64,000 nucleotides of DNA from Palleniella intestinalis. GTDB taxonomy: Bacteria; Bacteroidota; Bacteroidia; Bacteroidales; Bacteroidaceae. Below the pieces are notes generated by a model. That model was not told the origin of the DNA, ran no database searches, and saw only the letters and a list, made by a program, of their open reading frames with translations. A program made the position numbers and the translations under genes. Below, in pieces: positions 1 through 6,431 of the stretch. The stretch lies in contig NZ_JABKKG010000004.1 of assembly GCF_013166595.1 (NCBI RefSeq), positions 124,001 to 188,000 of the forward strand. Reading direction: 5' to 3'. Position 1 is the first letter of the stretch. Every line of letters begins with the position of its first letter.

Positions 1-382
1 TGCCGGTGAATTCGATGCCGTTGAGGCGGTAGTTCTCCCTGTCTATATAGAGATAGTTCCTGCGGTCGTCATATTCATCGTTTTCAAGGAGGTAGATTTC
101 TATGTTTTCGCGTGTCACTTTCCATCTGAATCGGCTGCGGAACCATGTGCCGTCACGGTAGTCGTCAAGCCATATTCCTGAGCCTGTTGCGCCGATGGAT
201 GCGTTGTAAGGGTCTCCGTAGAATTCTATGGTGGTGTATGTCCTCTCGCCGTAGGGTGTGCGTGTGTAGCCTTCCCAGACGCCTTCAAGGCTGTAGGCGA
301 TGTAATCGTCCGGGTCGCTCTCGCATGAGGTCAGTGAGAGGCTCAGGATTGCTGTCAGGGCGAAGTAGATGAGTTTTCTCAT
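1..382 (-). CDS. Small secreted lipoprotein, 3' end cut by window edge
   Basis: Reading the minus strand from an ATG at 382 gives a protein starting MRKLIYFALTAILSLSLTSC, a lipoprotein signal with Cys20 as the likely lipidated residue. The visible 127 residues hold the stretch EGVWEG, TIEFYGDP and GSGIWLDDYRDGTW. This matches the neighbour at 520-1020 (EGTWKGK, TIQFVGNP, GTGRWLDQYDDGTY), so the two are paralogues. The compact beta-rich look resembles small lipocalin-like lipoproteins of Bacteroidetes, but no function can be assigned. The gene is last of three in line with the GH43 gene upstream and is preceded by a family A repeat array. The C-terminus lies outside the window. Confidence 0.8.
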   Translation of the reverse strand, partial: MRKLIYFALTAILSLSLTSCESDPDDYIAYSLEGVWEGYTRTPYGERTYTTIEFYGDPYNASIGATGSGIWLDDYRDGTWFRSRFRWKVTRENIEIYLLENDEYDDRRNYLYIDRENYRLNGIEFTG

Positions 383-397
383 TTTGGTGTTTTTTTT

Positions 398-466
398 GTC
401 AGTACTGTCAGTATTGTCAGTATTGTCGGTGTTTTGTCAGTATTGACGCAACTGTCTGTACTGTCG
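398..466. repeat. Family A palindromic micro-repeat array (A1)
   Basis: Nonamer units such as TCAGTACTG, TCAGTATTG and TCAATACTG follow each other with a 9-nt period. The 8-base core CARTAYTG is a perfect palindrome as CAGTACTG or CAATATTG, with one T or A between cores. The array lies between two paralogous lipoprotein genes, just upstream of the start of the second. The same unit recurs at eleven other intergenic sites in this window. Confidence 0.85.
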
Positions 467-476
467 TTCTTTTTAG

Positions 477-503
477 GACAACTTGCCACCTCGGCAAGTT
501 GTC
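477..503. terminator. Perfect 11-bp hairpin after lipoprotein gene
   Basis: GACAACTTGCC, a 5-base loop and GGCAAGTTGTC form a perfect hairpin 17 bases past the stop codon of the minus-strand lipoprotein gene at 520. No strong T tract follows, so it may stabilise the mRNA end or act as a weak terminator. Confidence 0.55.
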
Positions 504-519
504 GTGTTTGTTCATGAGT

Positions 520-1020
520 TTAGTTTCCCCAATTGTAGGAGTTGTCCTTCTTGAATACGAAGCCTCGTATGTCGTCGTTGTAGTCAACTTTTCCGGAGAA
601 GAGGTTGTTGCTGAGGCTGTAGCCGTCGTTCTTGATGTAGAGGACTGTGCCGTTAGGCTTTCCTTCGTCGTCAAGGAACTTTATGATGATTTTCTCATAG
701 TCCACTTCCCATTCCGTGCGGTTGTAGGAGTAGGTGCCGTCATCGTACTGATCGAGCCAGCGTCCTGTTCCTTTTGTGCCGTAGCGTGCCTTGTCAGGGT
801 TGCCTACGAACTGTATGGTGGTGTTCACCTCCTCTTCTTTGTAAGAGATTTCGCCTTGATCGTCCTCTATCTCATGTGTGATTATTGTTTTTCCTTTCCA
901 TGTGCCTTCGAGGGTCACGGTATTTTCGCCCTCGGTGTATTTGGTGTCGTCGTCATTGCTGCATGAGATCAGCGCGACGCTGAGGATTGCTGCAATAGCA
1001 AAGAAAATGAATTTTTTCAT
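520..1020 (-). CDS. Small secreted lipoprotein, paralogue of the gene at 1-382
   Basis: A 166-residue protein with signal MKKFIFFAIAAILSVALISC and Cys20 in a lipobox, followed by an acidic linker (SNDDD). The body has short beta-strand-like segments (EGTWKGK, TTIQFVGNP, RWLDQYDDGTYSYNRTEWEV) and ends in an aromatic tail. No catalytic motif is recognised. It is probably anchored in the outer membrane or on the cell surface. It lies 114 bases downstream of the GH43 gene on the same strand, with a family A array filling the gap, so it may be co-transcribed and take part in handling the same glycan. The likeness to the partial gene at 1-382 suggests a tandem duplication. Confidence 0.8.
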   Translation of the reverse strand: MKKFIFFAIAAILSVALISCSNDDDTKYTEGENTVTLEGTWKGKTIITHEIEDDQGEISYKEEEVNTTIQFVGNPDKARYGTKGTGRWLDQYDDGTYSYNRTEWEVDYEKIIIKFLDDEGKPNGTVLYIKNDGYSLSNNLFSGKVDYNDDIRGFVFKKDNSYNWGN

Positions 1021-1038
1021 TGGTTGTTGTGGTTTTTG

Positions 1039-1130
1039 GTCAGTAATGATAATTGTGTCAGTACTGTCAGTATTGACAGGGTTATGTCAATATTGTCAGT
1101 TATGTCAATACTGGCAGTACTGTCGTATTG
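1039..1130. repeat. Family A array (A2)
   Basis: About ten degenerate 9-nt units (GTCAGTACTG, GTCAGTATTGAC, GTCAATATTG, GTCAATACTG) fill the gap between the GH43 stop at 1135 and the lipoprotein start at 1020. Confidence 0.85.
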
Positions 1131-1134
1131 ATTC

Positions 1135-2901
1135 TTACTTTGTGAACTTTATCCAGTCGACGTCGAGGAATGCGCCGTCATTGTTCTTTGTAGGGCGTGA
1201 GTTATAGAAGCCCACTTTCGCGCCTATCCATTTGCCTTCCTTGACAGCGAATGGTGTGCCCATGTTCTTGAATTTCTTGCCGTCGAGGCTGTAAGAGAAC
1301 TGTGCATGGGACTTGATGCTGTTGCCTGTGCCGGAAGACTTCACGGTGCAGCGCACGTAAACGTCAGGAGTGGCGTTGCGAGGCTGTGGGATGTCGTCCA
1401 CGGCATACTTCTGTGTGTAAGGTGCAGGCAGTGCCTTGAGGTCGACAGGCTGCTCGGCGATGACCTTCTCAGCCTTGCCTTTCTGTGCGCCTTCACAGAC
1501 AACATACTGGAGTTTGCAGATGGTCTCCTTGCCGTCCTTGCCACCCTTTTCTGTGATGAAGCGCAGTGCGGCATAGTCCTGACCCTTGATTATGAAGCCC
1601 GCCTGCTCGCCTTTGTTCTTGTAGGATGGGTTCGGGATGAACTTAACCTTGGCTGTAGCGGTGAAGTTCTCTGTCGGGAACTTCTGCAGGAGAGCGTTCT
1701 GGAGGTCGGAGAGGTTATGGAACTCCTCAGGCTGCTCCACACCGTAGAGGCGCAGCTTGGACTTGTTGGCGTCGCAGAAGTACCAATAGTGGCTGTAAGG
1801 GCCTTCAAACTGCCACTGCTTTCCGAGTTCAGGGCTGTTGAAATCGTCATCCTCTGCCGGCTGTACAGGGTTCTTTGATGCAGGGAGGTTAGGCTTTTTC
1901 CATGTAGCGACAGCGTCTCCGCAGCCGTCACCGTCCTTGTCGTCGCCGATTACGAGCCAGTCATTTACCCATTTTGCAGGCTGCAGGTGAACCACACGGC
2001 CGTAGGCGTGCTTGTCCTGGAAATGCAGGAACCAGTCCTCACCGTTCTGAGTGTCTACCCATGCGCCCTGGTGAGGGCCGTTGACCTTTGACTTTCCTTG
2101 TGCAAGTCCCACGTATTCCTCATACGGGCCGAAAGGATTCTTAGAGCGGAGCTCCACCTGCCATCCGTACTTCACGCCGCCTGCAGGAGAGAAGATGTAG
2201 TAATAGCCGTTGCGCTTGTAGAACTTTGTGCCTTCGATGGTCGGCTGGTCCTCGTGTCCGTCGTAGACTATGCGTGAAGGGCCGATGACCTTCTCGCCGT
2301 CAGGAGACATCGGAGCCACGAAGAGAACCGATTTCACGCCCGCCCTTGAGCCAGCACATCCGTGTGAGAGGTAAGCCTTGCCGTCGTCGTCCCACAGAGG
2401 GCAGCAGTCGATCATTCCCTTTCCTTCCTTCACCCATACAGGCTTTGTCCATGTGCCGCGCGGATCCTGTGTCTTTGTCATGAAGAGTCCCTGGTCAGGG
2501 TCGCCGCAGTAGATGTAGAACCATCCGTCGTGGTAGCGTATCGCCGGTGCCCAGACGTAGTTGCCGTGCTGTATCTTCTTGCGCCAGTCGAGTTCCTTTC
2601 CTTTGTTCTCCGGCAGCACAGGATAGTCGTCAGTGAGTGCCGCGCCGATGATTTCCCAGTTGACGAGGTCGGTGGAGTGCAGAATCTGCAGTCCCGGGAA
2701 GCAGGCGAAGGATGATGAAGTCATATAGTAGTCGTTGCCTACTCGGCAGACATCAGGGTCGGAGTAGTCGGCATCGATGATAGGGTTCTTGTACTTGTTG
2801 CCCGGCAGGTTAGGGTTCCATGTGTTGCTCTTGCTTTGTGCGAGGCAGTTGGTGGAGGAGAGTAGGAGGGATGCGAGTCCTACGGCTAAGATTTGTTTCA
2901 T
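1135..2901 (-). CDS. GH43 family glycoside hydrolase with C-terminal beta-sandwich
   Basis: A 588-residue secreted enzyme. The start is placed at 2901 (MKQILAVGLASLLLSS, a signal peptide); a longer in-frame reading would run through the repeat array and past the promoter at 3009. Residues about 40-340 form a GH43 five-bladed propeller: ADYSDPDVCRVGNDYYM carries the conserved Asp of blade 1, followed by LQILHSTDLVNWEIIG. The C-terminal part (EDDDFNSPELGKQWQFEG onward) is the beta-sandwich domain usual in xylosidase/arabinofuranosidase subfamilies. It probably removes arabinofuranose or xylose from pectin or hemicellulose side chains in the periplasm. It has its own promoter and heads a run with two small lipoproteins. 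The subfamily is not certain. Confidence 0.88.
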   Translation of the reverse strand: MKQILAVGLASLLLSSTNCLAQSKSNTWNPNLPGNKYKNPIIDADYSDPDVCRVGNDYYMTSSSFACFPGLQILHSTDLVNWEIIGAALTDDYPVLPENKGKELDWRKKIQHGNYVWAPAIRYHDGWFYIYCGDPDQGLFMTKTQDPRGTWTKPVWVKEGKGMIDCCPLWDDDGKAYLSHGCAGSRAGVKSVLFVAPMSPDGEKVIGPSRIVYDGHEDQPTIEGTKFYKRNGYYYIFSPAGGVKYGWQVELRSKNPFGPYEEYVGLAQGKSKVNGPHQGAWVDTQNGEDWFLHFQDKHAYGRVVHLQPAKWVNDWLVIGDDKDGDGCGDAVATWKKPNLPASKNPVQPAEDDDFNSPELGKQWQFEGPYSHYWYFCDANKSKLRLYGVEQPEEFHNLSDLQNALLQKFPTENFTATAKVKFIPNPSYKNKGEQAGFIIKGQDYAALRFITEKGGKDGKETICKLQYVVCEGAQKGKAEKVIAEQPVDLKALPAPYTQKYAVDDIPQPRNATPDVYVRCTVKSSGTGNSIKSHAQFSYSLDGKKFKNMGTPFAVKEGKWIGAKVGFYNSRPTKNNDGAFLDVDWIKFTK

Positions 2902-2922
2902 TGTGTTATAGGTTATGGATTT

Positions 2923-3000
2923 GGTCAGTAATGACAGTATTGTCAATATTGTCTGTACTGACTGTGTACTGTCAAGACTGTCAGTTGTGTCAATACTGAT
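2923..3000. repeat. Family A array in the GH43 5' leader (A3)
   Basis: Nine-nt units (GTCAGTAATGACAGTATTG, GTCAATATTG, GTCAATACTG) lie between the promoter box at 3009 and the GH43 start at 2901, so the array should be transcribed as part of the leader. Confidence 0.8.
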
Positions 3001-3008
3001 AATTTCTG

Positions 3009-3016
3009 CAAAGTTA
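3009..3016 (-). promoter_or_regulatory. -7 promoter box for the GH43 gene
   Basis: CAAAGTTA on the plus strand reads TAACTTTG on the minus strand, matching the Bacteroidetes TAnnTTTG box, 108 bases before the GH43 start. The -33 region is AT-rich without a clear TTTG. Confidence 0.6.
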
Positions 3017-3086
3017 GCGAAAATTATTGGAAAACATGCTAAAAGCGGTGTTTTTTTGTTGGAGGTTAGGTGGTTATGGGGTGATA

Positions 3087-3171
3087 TATCATGACGCATC
3101 ATGGTTAATCATGTTGCGTCATGATTGGATGTGTTGCAGCATGTTGAAACATGTTGCGTCATGATGCATCA
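3087..3171. repeat. Family B palindromic micro-repeat array (B1)
   Basis: Decamer units of the type ATCATGNTGC repeat with a 10-nt period (variants GTCATGATTG, AACATGTTGC). Two units together make palindromes such as GCATCATGATGC. The array starts 18 bases past the stop of the nucleoside kinase gene, upstream of the GH43 promoter. Confidence 0.8.
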
Positions 3172-3188
3172 GCCTATTCCCCTAACTC

Positions 3189-4190
3189 TCAATAATCAAA
3201 CGAGCTTCCTCCGAGGAACTCCCTGAGGAGGCTTGTAGGCGGGATGTCCTTTTCGGCCATTTCCATTGAGCGGACGGGTGCGAGCCAGCCAAGGAGGCGC
3301 TTTGCCACATCGGTTATGTAGGCGTCAGTCTCGGTTGCAAGTACGTCTGTCAGCGCACGTTCCCCCTGTGCCTTCATCACGGCAAGCTCGAAGAGCATTG
3401 TGGTGTTGAACACCGCATCGGCGTTTTCCTGATACGGGAATATCCATTTCTCCTCACCGGCTCTGACGCTTGGCCAGCGGCGTATGGTCTCCGCCGCCGA
3501 CACTCCGCGCTGCCTTACATCGCGGAGGATGCGGCGCAGCAGGCGGTTGTCGCTTGTCGGGATGCGTGTGCCGTCGTCGAGGAAGTTGCTGACGAGGGCG
3601 GAGGCATAAAGGCGGAATATCTGGTTTTGCGGCACATTACAGGTCAGTGCCGGGTTAAGGGCGTGGATGCCTTCAAAGATAAGCACCTCGTTGCCTTTCA
3701 GTTGCAGTCGCTGTCCGCTCTTCAGGCTGCGGCCCTCCTTGAAGTCGTAGCGTGGCAGTTCCACCTCATCGCCACGGAAGAGGGCGTTGAGATGCTCGTT
3801 GAGCAGTTCGATGTTGAGTGCTCCGAGGCATTCGAAGTCATAGTCGCCGTTCTCGTCCCTCGGCGTTAGTGTGCGGTCAAGGAAATAATCGTCAAGGGAG
3901 ATAGGCACAGGCCAGATGCCGTCGGCAATGAGCTGTATGCTCAGGCGCTTGCTTGTCGTTGTCTTTCCCGACGATGAAGGGCCGGCAAGGAGCACCGTCC
4001 TGATTTCCGGGCGTTGTGCTATTTGGTCGGCGATTTTCACTATTTCCTTTTCCTGCAGGGCTTCGGAGACCTGTATGAGGTTCTTTGCGTGTCCCTTGCT
4101 TATGGCGTTGTTGAGGCCTTCGATTGTGGAGAGACCTAACATCTTGCGCCACCGTGCGTTCTCTTCGATAACGTTCTGGATTTTGTTCAT
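3189..4190 (-). CDS. Short-form nucleoside (uridine) kinase-like protein
   Basis: A 333-residue P-loop kinase of the uridine kinase/phosphoribulokinase family. Walker A is GPSSSGKTT with Lys76, followed by ISLDDYFLDRTLTPRDENGDYDFE, the substrate-binding segment, and the family C-terminus IPPTSLLREFLGGSSFDY. It would phosphorylate uridine or a related nucleoside with a nucleoside triphosphate. From memory of the family, the usual Bacteroidetes protein is about 550 residues, with an N-terminal TGS domain and a threonyl-tRNA synthetase-like second domain. Here both are missing and the protein begins just before the helical linker (RWRKMLGLSTIEGLNNAI). It follows the sigma factor gene, with a family A array between. 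Confidence 0.8.
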   Translation of the reverse strand: MNKIQNVIEENARWRKMLGLSTIEGLNNAISKGHAKNLIQVSEALQEKEIVKIADQIAQRPEIRTVLLAGPSSSGKTTTSKRLSIQLIADGIWPVPISLDDYFLDRTLTPRDENGDYDFECLGALNIELLNEHLNALFRGDEVELPRYDFKEGRSLKSGQRLQLKGNEVLIFEGIHALNPALTCNVPQNQIFRLYASALVSNFLDDGTRIPTSDNRLLRRILRDVRQRGVSAAETIRRWPSVRAGEEKWIFPYQENADAVFNTTMLFELAVMKAQGERALTDVLATETDAYITDVAKRLLGWLAPVRSMEMAEKDIPPTSLLREFLGGSSFDY

Positions 4191-4208
4191 GGGGTTGTTT
4201 TTTAAATT

Positions 4209-4304
4209 GGTCAGTAGTGACGGTATTGTCGATAATGTCAGTATTGTCGGTGGGGTGATGTTGTCTGTACTGTCGGTTGTGTCAATACTGTCAATACTGA
4301 CGAT
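4209..4304. repeat. Family A array (A4)
   Basis: About ten 9-nt units (GTCAGTAGTGAC, GTCAGTATTG, GTCAATACTG) occupy the whole gap between the sigma factor stop at 4312 and the kinase start at 4190. Confidence 0.85.
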
Positions 4305-4311
4305 AGGGTTA

Positions 4312-4803
4312 TTATTGGCAGCTACTCATTTTGCTCTTTATAGCCTTTCTTGCCCTGAAGATGTTCACCTTCACCTGGTCTTCCGTCATCTGCATGATGT
4401 CGGCAATCTCGCGGTAGTTCTTCCCCTCAAAGTCACGGAGGTGCATGCATGCCCTCTGTTTTTCAGGCAGTTGCAGCATGAGACTGTTGACATGACGGAG
4501 GGATTCCTGTGCGTAAATCTTGTCGTAAGGGTTAACAAAGCCTTCGCGGATTGTCATCCCTTCGTCGAGGGAAACGGTGCTTGAGGCTGCGCGCTTGACG
4601 TGGTCGAGTGCCGTGTTGCGGCAGATGGTGATGGCAAAGGCTTCAAGGTTTCCCACTGTGTCAAGGCTTTCGCGTCGGCTCCACAGCTTTATCATCGTCT
4701 CCTGCACGACATCCTCGGCATCCTCCCTCTGCATTGTGATGCGCAGAGCGAGGCGGAAGAGCTTGTCCTTCAGGGGGAGTATGTCGTTGCGGAAAGAGAG
4801 CAT
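4312..4803 (-). CDS. RNA polymerase sigma-70 factor, ECF type
   Basis: A 163-residue ECF sigma factor. Region 2 covers about residues 10-80 (LALRITMQREDAEDVVQETMIKLW, the -10 recognition and core-binding helices) and region 4 about residues 105-155 (LPEKQRACMHLRDFEGKNYREIADIM, the helix-turn-helix for -35 recognition). The start at 4803 (MLSFRND) is chosen because the 20 upstream in-frame codons are only the translation of a repeat array. No anti-sigma gene is next to it: downstream is the nucleoside kinase and upstream argB, so its signal and regulon cannot be read from context. Confidence 0.92.
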   Translation of the reverse strand: MLSFRNDILPLKDKLFRLALRITMQREDAEDVVQETMIKLWSRRESLDTVGNLEAFAITICRNTALDHVKRAASSTVSLDEGMTIREGFVNPYDKIYAQESLRHVNSLMLQLPEKQRACMHLRDFEGKNYREIADIMQMTEDQVKVNIFRARKAIKSKMSSCQ

Positions 4804-4831
4804 TCGGGTTGAGGTTTTAAGGGTCAGGATG

Positions 4832-4871
4832 GTCAGTACTGACAGTGTTGTCAATATTGTCAATACTGACC
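4832..4871. repeat. Family A array (A5)
   Basis: Four to five units (GTCAGTACTGACAGTGTTG, GTCAATATTG, GTCAATACTGAC) lie between the argB stop at 4877 and the sigma factor start at 4803. Confidence 0.8.
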
Positions 4872-4876
4872 AAAAA

Positions 4877-5671
4877 TTAAATAATCATTGTTCCGGAGTT
4901 GCCGTCGATGGCGGTCGCAAGGGTTATGACAACCTTTGCCACACCGCGGTCGATGGCGTTCAGGGCGTTCTCAATCTTTGGCAGCATGCCGCCCGAGATA
5001 GTGCCGTCAGCCTTATACTCCTCAAATGACCGGTGAGTGATGACCGGAATGACGGAGTTGTCATCATCAGGATTGGCGAGCACGCCACGCTTCTCAAAGG
5101 AGTAGATGAGGGTCACATTGCCACCTTCTGCAGCCATTCCGCATGCTGTTTCCGCCGCCATTGTGTCGGCGTTGGTGTTGAGGATGTTGCCTTGTCCGTC
5201 GTGTGTCAGTGGAGCTATTACCGGTATGGCACCCTGCTTGAGCAGCTGCATGAGAGCCTTGCCGTCAGCGCGGTCGACATCGCCGACGAAGCCGAAGTCC
5301 ACCATCTCCTCCTTGCCGTCAATCTCCATGCGTTTCAGCGGTCGCTTGTGGGAGCGTATGATGTCCATGTCCGCTCCTGTCAGTCCGATGGCGTTGATGC
5401 CCTTTGCCTGGAGCATCGCCACAAGGTGCTTGTTGACGAGTCCGCCGTAGACCATTGTCACGACATCGAGCATGTCGGCGTCCGTGATGCGCCGTCCTCC
5501 CACCATGTGGCTCTCTATGCCGAGCTGTGCGGCGATCTTTGTTGCACGTCGTCCGCCACCGTGGACAAGAATCTTAGGTCCTTTGATTTTGGCGAAATTG
5601 TCTATAAGTTGGCGGAGTTGTGCCTCGTCCTCGACGATAGCCCCTCCGACTTTTACTATTGTTATGTTCAT
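4877..5671 (-). CDS. argB: Acetylglutamate kinase
   Basis: A 264-residue amino acid kinase that phosphorylates N-acetylglutamate in arginine synthesis in the cytoplasm. The N-terminal ITIVKVGGAIV nucleotide-binding strand-loop, the glycine-rich LVHGGGRRATKIAAQLG, the substrate segment MVGGRRITDADMLDVV and the late GGMLPKIENAL segment all fit ArgB. Length is typical. It lies between aroK upstream and the sigma factor downstream on the same strand, with family A arrays in both gaps. Confidence 0.95.
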   Translation of the reverse strand: MNITIVKVGGAIVEDEAQLRQLIDNFAKIKGPKILVHGGGRRATKIAAQLGIESHMVGGRRITDADMLDVVTMVYGGLVNKHLVAMLQAKGINAIGLTGADMDIIRSHKRPLKRMEIDGKEEMVDFGFVGDVDRADGKALMQLLKQGAIPVIAPLTHDGQGNILNTNADTMAAETACGMAAEGGNVTLIYSFEKRGVLANPDDDNSVIPVITHRSFEEYKADGTISGGMLPKIENALNAIDRGVAKVVITLATAIDGNSGTMII

Positions 5672-5681
5672 GGTTATTGTT

Positions 5682-5768
5682 GGTCGGTAGTGTCAGTACT
5701 GTCAATATTGTCAGTATTGTCGTTGTGGTCAATACTGTCGTTACTGTCGGAATTGTCAATACTTGTCG
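5682..5768. repeat. Family A array (A6)
   Basis: About nine 9-nt units (GTCAGTACTG, GTCAATATTG, GTCAGTATTG, GTCAATACTG, GTCGTTACTG) fill the gap between the aroK stop at 5772 and the argB start at 5671. Confidence 0.85.
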
Positions 5769-5771
5769 TTA

Positions 5772-6305
5772 CTATTGCGGTTGCTCAATGAGTTCGGCCA
5801 CCTCGTCCACGGTGTCCGCTATCTTGTCGAAGCTGTCCATAGGCATGATGTCGATGGTGTGCTTCGCCTTCTCATAGAACGGAGTGCGTTGGGCAAGGGA
5901 CTCGTTGATGTAGGCGAGAAGTTCCTCGTCGCTCTTTCCCAGCAGCAGTGGGCGCACACCTCTGCCCATGCGCAGGTGCTTGATGATTGTGTCAGGGTCG
6001 CCTTTCAGGAAGACAGTCTCCCCTTGGCGGTTCAGGTAGTCCATGTTGTCAAAGAAGCACGGTGTGCCCCCTCCGCAGGCGAGTACCACATCTTCAAACT
6101 CCGCAACCTCATGGAGCATGTTGTGCTCTATCTTGCGGAAACCCTCTTCGCCACGTTCGTCGAAGAGCTGTTTGACGGTCTTCCTCATCCTTGACTCTAT
6201 GTACCAGTCAAGGTCGTAGAACATCAGACCGAGCTTTTTGGCGAGAGCCTTGCCGACAGTAGTCTTGCCTGCTCCCATGTAGCCAATAAGTATGATTCTT
6301 TTCAT
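5772..6305 (-). CDS. aroK: Shikimate kinase
   Basis: A 177-residue P-loop kinase that phosphorylates shikimate in the chorismate pathway. It starts MKRIILIGYMGAGKTTVGKAL with the Walker A loop, then FYDLDWYIESRM (shikimate-binding Asp), LACGGGTPC (the family glycine-rich substrate loop) and the lid segment GRGVRPLL. The start at 6305 puts the P-loop at the usual distance from the N-terminus; an upstream in-frame ATG ten codons earlier is less likely. It follows topA on the same strand, with a 126-base gap containing an imperfect inverted repeat. Confidence 0.95.
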   Translation of the reverse strand: MKRIILIGYMGAGKTTVGKALAKKLGLMFYDLDWYIESRMRKTVKQLFDERGEEGFRKIEHNMLHEVAEFEDVVLACGGGTPCFFDNMDYLNRQGETVFLKGDPDTIIKHLRMGRGVRPLLLGKSDEELLAYINESLAQRTPFYEKAKHTIDIMPMDSFDKIADTVDEVAELIEQPQ

Positions 6306-6373
6306 TTTGTTGTTTTCAGGCAGCGAGGGTGGCACTGCCTATGGTTTTGTTGTCGTTTGCTGCCATTATGCCG

Positions 6374-6420
6374 TGACGCTCCCTTTCCCGCATGTAGACA
6401 GATGGGGAAGGGGAGCGTCA
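6374..6420. terminator. Imperfect GC-rich inverted repeat between topA and aroK
   Basis: TGACGCTCCCTTTCCC and GGGGAAGGGGAGCGTCA flank a 14-base loop just past the topA stop codon at 6432. It could form a long stem but has no T tract, so termination is only a possibility. Confidence 0.35.
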
Positions 6421-6431
6421 GGGGTGGATGA

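Noticed and set aside
4201..4310. Promoter inside each family A array
   Set aside because: The units (TATTGTC, TACTGTC) do not match TAnnTTTG, so unlike family C they do not embed -7 boxes.
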